The notes below the pieces were generated by a model, which was given only the letters and a program-made list of their open reading frames with translations, did not search any database and was not told the DNA's origin. Positions 6,112 to 13,333 of a DNA stretch of 37,128 bases are shown here, in pieces (the stretch's first letter is position 1; the number at the start of each line of letters is the position of its first letter). This DNA comes from Candidatus Vogelbacteria bacterium (GTDB lineage Bacteria; Patescibacteriota; Minisyncoccia; Phycocordibacterales; XYD1-FULL-46-19). Location: assembly GCA_903864935.1 (NCBI GenBank), contig CAIPHT010000006.1:1-37128 (forward strand), given 5' to 3'. The position numbers and the translations under genes are program-made.

Positions 6112-6351
6112 ATGTGCGGACAACATGGTTTTCCGCCTTCGTCGACCGTTGCTGTCCCGGTGGCACTCGTAGAGAAGAAGAATTTCATGGGCCTGCTGGT
6201 GGACGCGCAAAACCGTGACCGAATCTACGTTCTTCTTATCCAAATGAAGGACACTGACCGCATTAGCCAGGAGGAATATGCTTTTCTCTATAAGGCCCTT
6301 GTGGACAAAATTGATTTGGTTATTGAGACCGAGAAGTCATGGTCACAGTAA
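6112..6351 (+). CDS. Small cassette protein D, 79 aa
   Basis: A 79-residue protein starting MCGQHGFPP. The C-terminal half is predicted helical, with DTDRISQEEYAFLYKALVDK, a pattern similar to GEITQEDYRAL of cassette protein A. Strong Shine-Dalgarno and the conserved leader fix the ATG at 6112. It ends just before the shared-family terminator at 6380-6427. No family recognised; the shared motif suggests that some cassette proteins may be related or bind a common partner. Confidence 0.72.
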   Translation: MCGQHGFPPSSTVAVPVALVEKKNFMGLLVDAQNRDRIYVLLIQMKDTDRISQEEYAFLYKALVDKIDLVIETEKSWSQ

Positions 6352-6379
6352 CCGATTTCTGCGGTCACTCATCTCTCTT

Positions 6380-6427
6380 CGCCCCGTTGCTTGCCGTAAG
6401 GTGGGCCACGGGGCGGTTTTTGTTTAC
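6380..6427 (+). terminator. Intrinsic terminator, shared family
   Basis: CGCCCCGT (6380-6387) with ACGGGGCG (6408-6415), then GTTTTTGTTT. Confidence 0.9.
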
Positions 6428-6548
6428 TGAACAAAATTTACAATCGTAAAAAATGTTAAGTAGTTTTCAGGACTAACTATAATATGACGACCGCACTAAA
6501 ATAGTTAGTATTAATAAAAACAAGACGGCCGTCTCGGAAGTGTTAATA
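6426..6548. repeat. Three composite palindromes upstream of uvrB
   Basis: Core ACAATCGT at 6443.5 has arms AACA/TGTT extended by ACT/AGT. Core ACGACCGC at 6490.5 has perfect 9-bp arms ACTAACTAT (6472-6480) and ATAGTTAGT (6501-6509). Core ACGGCCGT, within the 12-nt perfect palindrome AGACGGCCGTCT, is centred at 6528.5 with arms TATTAA (6509-6514) and TTAATA (6543-6548). All axes coincide with the core centres. Confidence 0.85.
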
Positions 6549-6626
6549 TGTGATTTTCCAAAAAGGGAAATTTGTGGTATTGTGTGGATTCTTGTATTAA
6601 AGAAGAGTAAAAATAAGAACGAAGAA

Positions 6627-8732
6627 ATGTCTAAGATTTTTAAACTACAATCTAAATTTGAGCCCGCGGGTGACCAACCTAAAGCGATTAAGGAATTGGT
6701 GGCGGGGCTTAAGAAGGGGCTGAAACATCAGACCTTATTAGGCGTGACGGGTTCGGGCAAGACCTTCACCATGGCCAATGTGATTGAGGCTTATAATAAG
6801 CCGACCCTAGTGATTGCTCACAATAAGACCTTGGCCGCACAATTGGCCCAGGAGTATCGCGACTTCTTCCCCGACCATGCCGTGCATTATTTTGTTTCTT
6901 ACTACGACTACTATCAGCCAGAGGCCTACATCGCGCACTCCGATACTTATATCGAGAAGGATGCCAGCATTAACGAAGAGATTGAGCGCTTGCGTCACGC
7001 CTCGACCGAAGCTTTGCTCACTCGCCAGGATGTGATTATTGTGGCCTCAGTCTCCTGTATTTATGGTCTTGGGAGTCCTGAGGAATATGCCAAGAGCTTC
7101 GTGCGCCTCCTTGTTGGTGACAAATATACCCGCCAAGAAATTATTGAGAAATTAATTAGCGTTTATTTTGAGCGCACCAATGCTGACCTCACACCCGGAA
7201 CCTTCCGCGCCATCGGTAACTCGGTAGAGATAATGTTGCCGGGTAGTCGCGAGATTGTGAATTTGAAATTAGGCAGTGACCCCGCCGTTGACGGGGCAAG
7301 CACCATCGATGAAATTCTTATGGTTGATTCTATCTCTCGTCGCGTTATGAGCACCCCCAACGAGACTTATATTTATCCGGCCAAACACTTCATCACCAGT
7401 GAGGACGACAGAAATCGCGCTATCAAATCTATTAAGGCGGAGCTTGAAGGGCGGCTTAAAGAATTAGAAAAAGAAGGCCAGCCTGCGCAGGCAGGCAAGC
7501 CTCTTGAAGCCGAGCGCTTGAAGCGTCGCACCAATTATGATCTCGCCATGATTAAGGAGGTGGGCTATTGCAATGGGATTGAGAATTATTCGCGCCACCT
7601 GACCGGACGCAAGAAAGGGGAGGCGCCGGCGACTCTCTTAGATTATTTCCCTCATAACGAAGACGGTTCGGCCGACTTCTTAACCATTATTGATGAATCC
7701 CATGTCGCCGTGCCCCAAATTCGCGGGATGTTTGCTGGTGATGAGAGTCGTAAGAAGAACTTGGTAGAATACGGCTTCCGCCTCCCCTCGGCACTTGATA
7801 ATCGCCCCTTACGCTTTCCCGAGTTCGAAGAGCGAGTCAATCAGGTTATTTATACTAGTGCCACGCCCGCGGACTATGAATTAGAAAAAAGTGGCAATGA
7901 GGGTATAATTGAACAGATTATTCGCCCGACGGGTCTTATTGATCCGGTTATTGAAATAAGGCCAATAGTCTCAAGAATAACCCCGAAGAAGAATAAGCAA
8001 GATTCTTCTTCGGGGAGCTACCCTGGCCAAATAAAAGATTTCATCACCGAAGCGCAAAAAGAAATTAAGAACGGACATCGTGTCATTGCCACTACTCTCA
8101 CCAAGAAGATGGCTGAGGACTTGGCCGAGTATCTCAAGAATGAGGGCGTGAAGTCGGAGTATATCCATAGTGATGTGAAGACAATGGAACGTATTAAGAT
8201 CCTGACCGAGTTTCGTCGCGGGACTTTTGATTGCATCGTCGGCGTGAACTTATTGCGTGAGGGCTTAGACTTACCTGAAGTTTCTTTTATTGGGATTCTC
8301 GATGCTGACAAGGAAGGCTTCTTGCGGTCTGAAGTAGCTCTCGTTCAGACTATCGGTCGCGCGGCGCGCAATTTGGCTGGACGCGTGATTCTCTATGCTG
8401 ACGTGGTGACCGGCTCGATGAAACGGGCAATAGACGAGACTAACCGTCGTCGGGCTATCCAGATTACTTACAACAAAAAGCACAATATTACTCCACAATC
8501 TGTCTTAAAGAGTATTCATGATATTACCGACTCAATTGCCAACGAACGCAACAAAGCGGTGGGTGAGTTGCTGGCCATCGATGCCCATATGTTTGGCGGC
8601 AACTTGAAGAAGATTCTCAAAGAGAAGAATAAACAAATGAACGAAGCGGTCAAAGCTCTCGATTTTGAAACAGCGGCCATCTTGCGTGATGAGATTAGGG
8701 CGCTTGAGGTTGAAAACAATGGTAAGAAGTGA
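6627..8732 (+). CDS. uvrB: Excinuclease ABC subunit UvrB
   Basis: Central helicase-like damage-verification subunit of nucleotide excision repair, acting with UvrA and UvrC. The start MSKIFKLQSKFEPAGDQPKAI matches the family N-terminus. An in-frame GTG at 6540 would run through the last palindrome, so it is rejected. Visible are Walker A GVTGSGKT (about residues 39-46), the beta-hairpin YYDYYQPEAYI, the DESH box, the helicase motif TTLTKKMAEDL and a C-terminal UVR motif (MNEAVKALDFETAAILRDEI) that binds UvrC. At 701 aa it is slightly long. Short palindromic insertions lie at 7280-7296, 7481-7492 and 7981-8015. No convincing Shine-Dalgarno. uvrA and uvrC are 7 and 10 kb downstream. Confidence 0.95.
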   Translation: MSKIFKLQSKFEPAGDQPKAIKELVAGLKKGLKHQTLLGVTGSGKTFTMANVIEAYNKPTLVIAHNKTLAAQLAQEYRDFFPDHAVHYFVSYYDYYQPEAYIAHSDTYIEKDASINEEIERLRHASTEALLTRQDVIIVASVSCIYGLGSPEEYAKSFVRLLVGDKYTRQEIIEKLISVYFERTNADLTPGTFRAIGNSVEIMLPGSREIVNLKLGSDPAVDGASTIDEILMVDSISRRVMSTPNETYIYPAKHFITSEDDRNRAIKSIKAELEGRLKELEKEGQPAQAGKPLEAERLKRRTNYDLAMIKEVGYCNGIENYSRHLTGRKKGEAPATLLDYFPHNEDGSADFLTIIDESHVAVPQIRGMFAGDESRKKNLVEYGFRLPSALDNRPLRFPEFEERVNQVIYTSATPADYELEKSGNEGIIEQIIRPTGLIDPVIEIRPIVSRITPKKNKQDSSSGSYPGQIKDFITEAQKEIKNGHRVIATTLTKKMAEDLAEYLKNEGVKSEYIHSDVKTMERIKILTEFRRGTFDCIVGVNLLREGLDLPEVSFIGILDADKEGFLRSEVALVQTIGRAARNLAGRVILYADVVTGSMKRAIDETNRRRAIQITYNKKHNITPQSVLKSIHDITDSIANERNKAVGELLAIDAHMFGGNLKKILKEKNKQMNEAVKALDFETAAILRDEIRALEVENNGKK
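7280..7296. repeat. CCCCG-N7-CGGGG palindrome inside uvrB
   Basis: CCCCG (7280-7284), 7-nt loop, CGGGG (7292-7296), in a region where the protein seems a few residues longer than usual. The arms and loop length are the same as in the dehydrogenase insertion at 1272-1288. Confidence 0.55.
7981..8015. repeat. 14-bp palindromic insertion inside uvrB
   Basis: CCCCGAAGAAGAAT (7981-7994) and ATTCTTCTTCGGGG (8002-8015) are perfect inverted repeats. They encode an extra lysine/serine-rich stretch between the conserved VIEIRPI and the helicase motif, where UvrB proteins normally have a short link. Confidence 0.85.
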
Positions 8733-8738
8733 TAGCTT

Positions 8739-8778
8739 GTAGCTAGCCAGAAGCCCCCAGTTTCTGAGCTACCCTTTT
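8739..8778 (+). terminator. Probable uvrB terminator hairpin
   Basis: GTAGCT (8739-8744) and CAGAA (8748-8752) pair with TTCTG and AGCTAC (to 8772), leaving a 3-nt bulge. CCCTTTTC follows. Confidence 0.6.
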
Positions 8779-8784
8779 CGCGGG

Positions 8785-8868
8785 GGGAGGTGTCGCCTTT
8801 TCGTCCTCATTGTACTAACAGTGTGGGCCGGATGTGCAGGGTGGCATCTCCCTTTTTTATTTTTTCTT
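8785..8868 (+). ncRNA. Candidate structured RNA or long terminator
   Basis: A 13-bp stem, 8785-8797 with 8840-8852, holds entirely through Watson-Crick and three G-U pairs. It closes a 42-nt loop containing a second small stem (CATTG/CAGTG). A 16-nt T-rich tract follows. Keeping a stem through wobble pairs suggests selection on RNA. It may be an attenuator or second terminator after uvrB; no RNA family is recognised. Confidence 0.5.
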
Positions 8869-8872
8869 ATAA

Positions 8873-8901
8873 TTGACAAGAGAACAAACTATATGTAGAA
8901 T
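8873..8901 (+). promoter_or_regulatory. Strong promoter without protein gene
   Basis: TTGACA (8873-8878), exactly 17 nt, TAGAAT (8896-8901). No start codon with a Shine-Dalgarno sequence occurs before the terminator at 9084-9117. Confidence 0.8.
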
Positions 8902-8907
8902 CTCTCA

Positions 8908-9117
8908 CAGGGCTTGAGCCTATATTCTCAGGTTCTCGGTGCCGTCATCTTTCCGGGCGTTAGGGCGGCGGCACCACCTTTTGTTCTTTAAACTATTTTT
9001 GCGTCCGTCGGTCGTTGTGGATTGTTGACGACTACCTGCTAACGGCCAACCCACCCGGCGGACGCCTAATTTGTCCCCTCTGTCCTCATCGAGAAATTGA
9101 TGAGGGCTTTTCTTTTA
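8908..9117 (+). ncRNA. Candidate non-coding RNA, about 210 nt
   Basis: The span from the predicted start of the 8873-8901 promoter to an intrinsic terminator (CCTCATC 9084-9090, GATGAGG 9099-9105, T tract). Inside are two mutually exclusive 5' hairpins (GGCTTGAGCC against GAGCCT with AGGTTC), a GGTGCCG/CGGCACC stem (8938-8975) and an 11-bp stem 9001-9011 with 9055-9065. No credible reading frame is present. The size fits 6S-type RNAs, but I see no diagnostic motif of 6S, SRP, RNase P or tmRNA. It could also be a leader regulating the downstream pair. Confidence 0.6.
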
Positions 9118-9120
9118 TAG

Positions 9121-9284
9121 TTGAGGATTTATTTATTTTTGTTATCATACAAGAGCCCGACCTTGAAGAGGGGAGGTTCCTTCCTTGGCGCCGCAGGTCC
9201 CAGCCCGATCTGCGTCGCCACCCTTTCATTCTTCCCAGCCCTTGCTCCCAGGTATTACACTGGTCGAGCGAGGGCTTTTTTACT
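9121..9284 (+). ncRNA. Second candidate non-coding RNA, about 130 nt
   Basis: Weak promoter TTGAGG (9121-9126), 16 nt, TATCAT (9143-9148). The predicted RNA holds a GGCG-CGCAG/CTGCG-CGCC stem (9187-9219). It ends at a strong terminator, 9237-9247 with 9266-9276 (one G-U pair), whose loop is closed by CCAG/CTGG, then six T. It ends 16 nt before the -10 box of the next gene. No small ORF with a Shine-Dalgarno sequence is apparent. Confidence 0.5.
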
Positions 9285-9312
9285 TAAAAATTTATGTGGT
9301 ATGATGATGGGC

Positions 9313-11316
9313 ATGGAAGAATCAACCCTAGTAAAAACTTTCAAAAATATTTCTAAATCGGACGCTAATATTGCCGGTGGCAAAGGCGCTTCTCTTGGTG
9401 AGATGACTCAGTCTGGCATACCTGTCCCTCCCGGTTTTGTTATTTTGGCCGAGAGTTTTGAGAATTTCATTACGGCCACAGACCTTAATGTAGAGATTGA
9501 TTCTATTTTGCATCAGGTCAATCATCAGGATGTGGCGACGGTGGAGAACGCCTCGGAAAAAATTCAGGCCCTTATCTTAGACGCCGCCATGCCCGCCGAT
9601 ATTGAGCAAGAAATTGAAAAATATTTTGCCGAACTCGACACCGAGTATGTCGCTGTCCGTTCCTCGGCCACGGCTGAAGATGGCGCCGAGAATGCTTGGG
9701 CGGGACAACTCGACAGCTTCCTCAATACCACTGAGAAAGATTTGCTGATTAATGTTAAGAAATGTTGGGCCTCACTCTTTACTCCCCGAGCCATCTTCTA
9801 CCGTTTCGAGAAGGGTCTGCATGATACTAAGATCTCCGTGGCCGTGGTGGTGCAAAAAATGGTAAATAGTGAAATCTCAGGCATTGCCTTCTCTGTCCAT
9901 CCTGTGACCGAAGACTATAACCAATTGATAATTGAGGCCGGCTATGGCCTGGGTGAAGCTATCGTCTCAGGCCAAATTACCCCCAATAGCTATGTCGTTG
10001 AGAAAAAACCACAGCGAATAATTGATATTAATGTCTTCAATCAAGGCCGAGGCCTCTATCGCGTCGAAGGTGGCGGTAGTGAGTGGCGCGACCTCTCCGC
10101 TGAAGTCGGCGACAAACAAGTGCTCTCTGATGAGCAAATTCTTAAATTCTCTGACTTAATTCTCAAAATCGAAGATCATTATGGCTTCCCTTGTGATATT
10201 GAATGGGCCTTCGAAAAAGGCGAATTCTATATTGTGCAAAGTAGGCCAATTACGACGCTGAGCCAAAAAAAAGATGGCTCCCCAACTCTTTATCAGAAAT
10301 TTACCAACCGGACCATGTTCCTTATGGACTGCGAGATTTGGGATGCAGGAGAAAGGGTTAAGTTGCCTGAGGCCGTAAAGGGGGCCTATTATCTTGACCC
10401 TATTTTTTATCACAAAGGGGGAAGAGGTGTTGATGTTTATTATAACTTCACTGACCCAGCTCAAGCTGTTAATTACCTCATAGATTATTTGGTAGAAAAT
10501 CCTGGCTGGTTGGCTGACGAAAAACAAAAGTTTGACAATAACTGCGCAGAAATAAGAAATTTAACTAAGAATAGTGAGCCCAAAGATTTTAAGAAATTGT
10601 ATGAATTAATTGTTGAAATCTGGCCACTGATTGCGATAAGTGTCTTGGTTATCTCGAATGAGAATGTTTACCCCATTGGTCATAATATTATTTCTCTCGC
10701 CTACGCCATAAGAAAAGAAAGCGATGGTGTCTTGCACTGGGGCACTGAGAAGGTCTTGGCTTTGGCCGAAGAACTTATCCCGGAGCAATATAAAAAGTGG
10801 TCTGAGTATATTAGCTATAACGAAATTATTAAGAATGAATTTCCGAACGAGAGTGATCTGGCTGAGCGAAAAAAGAATTACGTTTTCCATAAAGGGAAAC
10901 TTTATTCCGGCATTTCTCTAGACCAATATGCCAAGGATCACAATTTTGAGATCAAGGGTTATATCGGCGAAGAGGCTTATGACCCCAAGGCTCTCTTAAG
11001 AGGCGCAACCGCTTTCCCTGGCAAAATTCAGGGCCGAGTCGCCCTGGTCTTCGAACGCTCAGATATTGATAAGGTTAAAGAAGGGGACATTCTTGTCACT
11101 CCAATGACTACCCCCAATCTTCTCCCGGCCATGAACAAAGCGGCCGCCTTTGTCACCGACGAGGGTGGGGTGACCTGCCATGCGGCGATTGTCGCTCGCG
11201 AGATTGCCAAACCTTGCATCATTGGCACCAAGATTGCCACCCAAGTTCTCAAAGATGGTGATATGGTAGAAGTTGATGCGGATAATGGCGTTGTGCGGGT
11301 TTTAGAAAATAAATAA
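9313..11316 (+). CDS. PEP-synthase-like protein lacking the PEP-binding barrel
   Basis: 667 aa. The N-terminal part is a pyruvate phosphate dikinase-type ATP-grasp domain (GGKGASLGEM, VRSSATAEDG, QKMVNSEISGIAFSVHPV, DIEWAFEKGEFYIVQSRP). The C-terminal part is a phosphohistidine swivel domain with TCHAAI (His623). Between them is an unrecognised, mostly helical segment of about 250 residues. The C-terminal TIM-barrel of true PEP synthase is absent. This domain order matches rifampin-phosphotransferase-type dikinases rather than PpsA, so the phosphate acceptor is unknown. Start: ATG at 9313 lies 7 nt after extended -10 TGG-TATGAT (9297-9305), so probably leaderless; upstream in-frame codons overlap a terminator. 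Operon with the gene at 11327. Confidence 0.85.
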   Translation: MEESTLVKTFKNISKSDANIAGGKGASLGEMTQSGIPVPPGFVILAESFENFITATDLNVEIDSILHQVNHQDVATVENASEKIQALILDAAMPADIEQEIEKYFAELDTEYVAVRSSATAEDGAENAWAGQLDSFLNTTEKDLLINVKKCWASLFTPRAIFYRFEKGLHDTKISVAVVVQKMVNSEISGIAFSVHPVTEDYNQLIIEAGYGLGEAIVSGQITPNSYVVEKKPQRIIDINVFNQGRGLYRVEGGGSEWRDLSAEVGDKQVLSDEQILKFSDLILKIEDHYGFPCDIEWAFEKGEFYIVQSRPITTLSQKKDGSPTLYQKFTNRTMFLMDCEIWDAGERVKLPEAVKGAYYLDPIFYHKGGRGVDVYYNFTDPAQAVNYLIDYLVENPGWLADEKQKFDNNCAEIRNLTKNSEPKDFKKLYELIVEIWPLIAISVLVISNENVYPIGHNIISLAYAIRKESDGVLHWGTEKVLALAEELIPEQYKKWSEYISYNEIIKNEFPNESDLAERKKNYVFHKGKLYSGISLDQYAKDHNFEIKGYIGEEAYDPKALLRGATAFPGKIQGRVALVFERSDIDKVKEGDILVTPMTTPNLLPAMNKAAAFVTDEGGVTCHAAIVAREIAKPCIIGTKIATQVLKDGDMVEVDADNGVVRVLENK

Positions 11317-11326
11317 AGCAAAAAAG

Positions 11327-12499
11327 ATGGAGACCAAACCAGTTTTAGACTACATAAAAAATAATAAATGGTTTATCGGCACAAGAGGCGAAGAGTCCCT
11401 TCTATTTTTTAGTATAAAATTCTTGGGACGGAAAAAATTTGGCAAGGAAGTCTATGGTATGGACTTTGTAGAATCTCTGCTCTTGCCCAAAGATCAAGAC
11501 AATCTGGTCCGAGCCTTCAATTCGACTCAGGCTAAGGCCTATCACGCTTATTCGGAGGAGAAGATAAAGGAGAGACCAGAAATAATTCTTGATTATCTAG
11601 AAAAGGAGACGGCCTTATGGCCAGAGATGGAGATGAAGTGTCAAAGTCTGGCCAAATCTATCGAGGATAATGATTTAGAGCAAGGCGCCAATATCTTCAA
11701 AGAACTTGTCGCTCTCTATGAGAAGCACGGCCTGTATTTCTTCATTATTTTCTCTCTTGGTCTCAAGTTGACTGAGTTTTCTCAGGAGGGGAAATTTCTT
11801 TCGGAGAATATCGAATCAACTATCAAGCGACATGACGAGTGGCGCAATGGGCACACCTTCAGCGAAGGCGAGGACAAACTGGGTGAAGGGCTATACCACT
11901 TTCTCGATTTTTTCTTGAAACAAAAAGGCTTTGGTCTAAAAACGCTTGACCTTATGACTTATATGACCGAAGAAGAAATCTTAGATTTGCTCGATAACAA
12001 ATTGACCGAGGAGGACTTAAGTTCCATTATTGCGAAAATAAAAAATGGTTATCTTTTTGTCGGGACGGACAATCCCGAAACTTACGGCGTCTATTTGGAC
12101 CAAGCCCTGATCAATGAAGTGAGCGACTTCCTCTTGCCCAAAGAAGAGGTGTCAGGGGAGAAGGTCAGCTTGTCTGGCCAAGTCGCCTTTGCTGTCACCG
12201 AGGTAGTGAGAGGGGAAATAATTTTGGTGAAGGATTATCGCGAGCTGAAGGATCTTGAAGCTGGAGCTATTGCCGGCAAAATTCTCGTGGCGATCCAAAC
12301 TCGACCGCAATATCTACCATATATGAATGACGTCAAAGCGATTATTACTGACGAGGGCGGCATTACTTGCCATGCGGCCATTGTCGCTCGTGAGAGGAAG
12401 ATTCCTTGTCTCGTCGGGGTCAAAAATGCGACCAAGATTCTAAAGAATGGAGATCTCGTTGAGGTTGATACAAAACAGGGGATTATAAAGATTGTGTAA
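11327..12499 (+). CDS. Phosphohistidine swivel-domain protein without ATP-grasp
   Basis: 390 aa, 10 nt after the preceding gene. The last 120 residues form a PEP-utiliser swivel domain with TDEGGITCHAAIVARE (His349), strongly similar to the end of the upstream protein. The first 270 residues are helical and unrecognised, with GYLFVG near the junction comparable to a stretch before the swivel domain upstream. With no ATP-grasp domain it cannot phosphorylate its own histidine in the usual way. The neighbouring ATP-grasp protein is the obvious candidate donor; this is an inference. Ends at the shared hairpin 12516-12549. Confidence 0.8.
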   Translation: METKPVLDYIKNNKWFIGTRGEESLLFFSIKFLGRKKFGKEVYGMDFVESLLLPKDQDNLVRAFNSTQAKAYHAYSEEKIKERPEIILDYLEKETALWPEMEMKCQSLAKSIEDNDLEQGANIFKELVALYEKHGLYFFIIFSLGLKLTEFSQEGKFLSENIESTIKRHDEWRNGHTFSEGEDKLGEGLYHFLDFFLKQKGFGLKTLDLMTYMTEEEILDLLDNKLTEEDLSSIIAKIKNGYLFVGTDNPETYGVYLDQALINEVSDFLLPKEEVSGEKVSLSGQVAFAVTEVVRGEIILVKDYRELKDLEAGAIAGKILVAIQTRPQYLPYMNDVKAIITDEGGITCHAAIVARERKIPCLVGVKNATKILKNGDLVEVDTKQGIIKIV

Positions 12500-12515
12500 A
12501 TTATATTAAACAACT

Positions 12516-12549
12516 AAGGCCCACCGTCTCCGGAGAGAGGGTGGGCCTT
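12516..12549. terminator. Bidirectional hairpin between convergent genes
   Basis: AAGGCCCACC (12516-12525) pairs perfectly with GGTGGGCCTT (12540-12549). It lies between the stop of the swivel protein and the stop of the minus-strand gene at 12580. T-rich sequence follows on the minus-strand side. Confidence 0.75.
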
Positions 12550-12579
12550 GCGAACCTGAGGGTTGAAGACAGTGGGGGG

Positions 12580-13146
12580 CTAGGCGATGTCGAGGATGCG
12601 GTAGGACCCTTTCGCGATCCCTTTCTCGAACTTGTGGCCGTAGTAGCTGGCGATGAGGATATCGTGCGGACCATGGGTCATGCACATCATCACCTCAGCT
12701 CCTCCGGCCTGAGCGGCCTTGAGAGCCTTGACGGTGCGCACGGCACAGTCCTCGACCATCTCGCCGGCGAACTCCATAACGGCCGCGACTTCGCCATTTT
12801 TGGTCTTCGCGTCCAGGAATTTCTCGCGCTGGGAGATGGCAATGTCGGCCCACTTAGCGTCCTCTTCTTTTGTCGAGAAGAATTGCTTGTCCATCTGGTA
12901 TTCCCAGATCTGGATGCCCTTCTCCAAGAGGACGGACCAGTAGATGGCGAAGGTCTGGCTGCCCCGGATCGAGCCCGAAACGACGGCATGATCAATGGCC
13001 GTAATGCCCAGCGATGCCAATTGACTGGCGAGCTGTCCGGCGTCGAGTCTTGCATCGACCTTGCCTTCTTCCGTCAAGGGGCCATCGCCGGTGGCCTCTT
13101 TCGTCTTGGTGTAATCGGCATGGCGGCCGATAATCAACTTTGCCAT
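12580..13146 (-). CDS. Histidine phosphatase superfamily protein
   Basis: 188 aa. It begins MAKLIIGRHADY, which fits the RH motif of the histidine phosphatase (phosphoglycerate-mutase/SixA) superfamily. LTEEGK, SGSIRGSQT and a late MTHGPHDIL segment fit the second half of the active site. The usual RHG or RHGE is RHAD here, closer to SixA-type proteins, so the substrate (small phosphoester or phosphohistidine protein) is open. Shine-Dalgarno AAGGAG 7-8 nt upstream supports the start. The promoter is a perfect consensus (13227-13255). It is convergent with the phosphohistidine-swivel operon; a phosphohistidine link between them is suggestive but unproven. Confidence 0.75.
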   Translation of the reverse strand: MAKLIIGRHADYTKTKEATGDGPLTEEGKVDARLDAGQLASQLASLGITAIDHAVVSGSIRGSQTFAIYWSVLLEKGIQIWEYQMDKQFFSTKEEDAKWADIAISQREKFLDAKTKNGEVAAVMEFAGEMVEDCAVRTVKALKAAQAGGAEVMMCMTHGPHDILIASYYGHKFEKGIAKGSYRILDIA

Positions 13147-13226
13147 GGTTCAATCTCCTTCTTTCTTTGTCTTCTTCTATGTTCACCGCCCTCCCAAGAG
13201 AAGCGGATCTTGTCAATTCTGCCCCC

Positions 13227-13255
13227 ATTATATACCATATAGAGTGATTTGTCAA
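13227..13255 (-). promoter_or_regulatory. Perfect consensus promoter
   Basis: On the minus strand TTGACA (13250-13255), 17 nt, TATAAT (13227-13232). The leader of about 75 nt carries a CCGC/GCGG hairpin. This is the strongest promoter by consensus in the window and serves the histidine phosphatase gene. Confidence 0.9.
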
Positions 13256-13333
13256 GTCCATTAGGGATAGGGTAAAAAGCGTTAATAATTAAGCACAGGG
13301 ACATTGTTTGCTGGATGATTTATAATATCTAGT

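Noticed and set aside
4774-6548. CRISPR array
   Set aside because: Repeats are few, irregularly spaced and palindromic, with genes between them. No unique equal-length spacers and no cas genes.
4708-6550. Classical integron cassettes with attC sites
   Set aside because: The palindromes have a conserved centre and variable arms. attC sites have conserved outer core sites (GTTRRRY/RYYYAAC) and a variable centre. Each unit here also has its own promoter, and no integrase gene is present.
8908-9117. 6S RNA, SRP RNA, RNase P RNA or tmRNA
   Set aside because: Searched by eye for SRP tetraloop/GGAAG wording, RNase P conserved segments and tmRNA ends; none found. Only the size is compatible with 6S, so it is left unnamed.
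9313-11316. Phosphoenolpyruvate synthase (ppsA)
   Set aside because: The C-terminal PEP/pyruvate-binding barrel is absent, so PEP synthesis cannot be asserted.
12541-13242. Long plus-strand open frame (233 codons) opposite the histidine phosphatase
   Set aside because: Antisense shadow of a gene with clear family motifs, consensus promoter and Shine-Dalgarno on the other strand.
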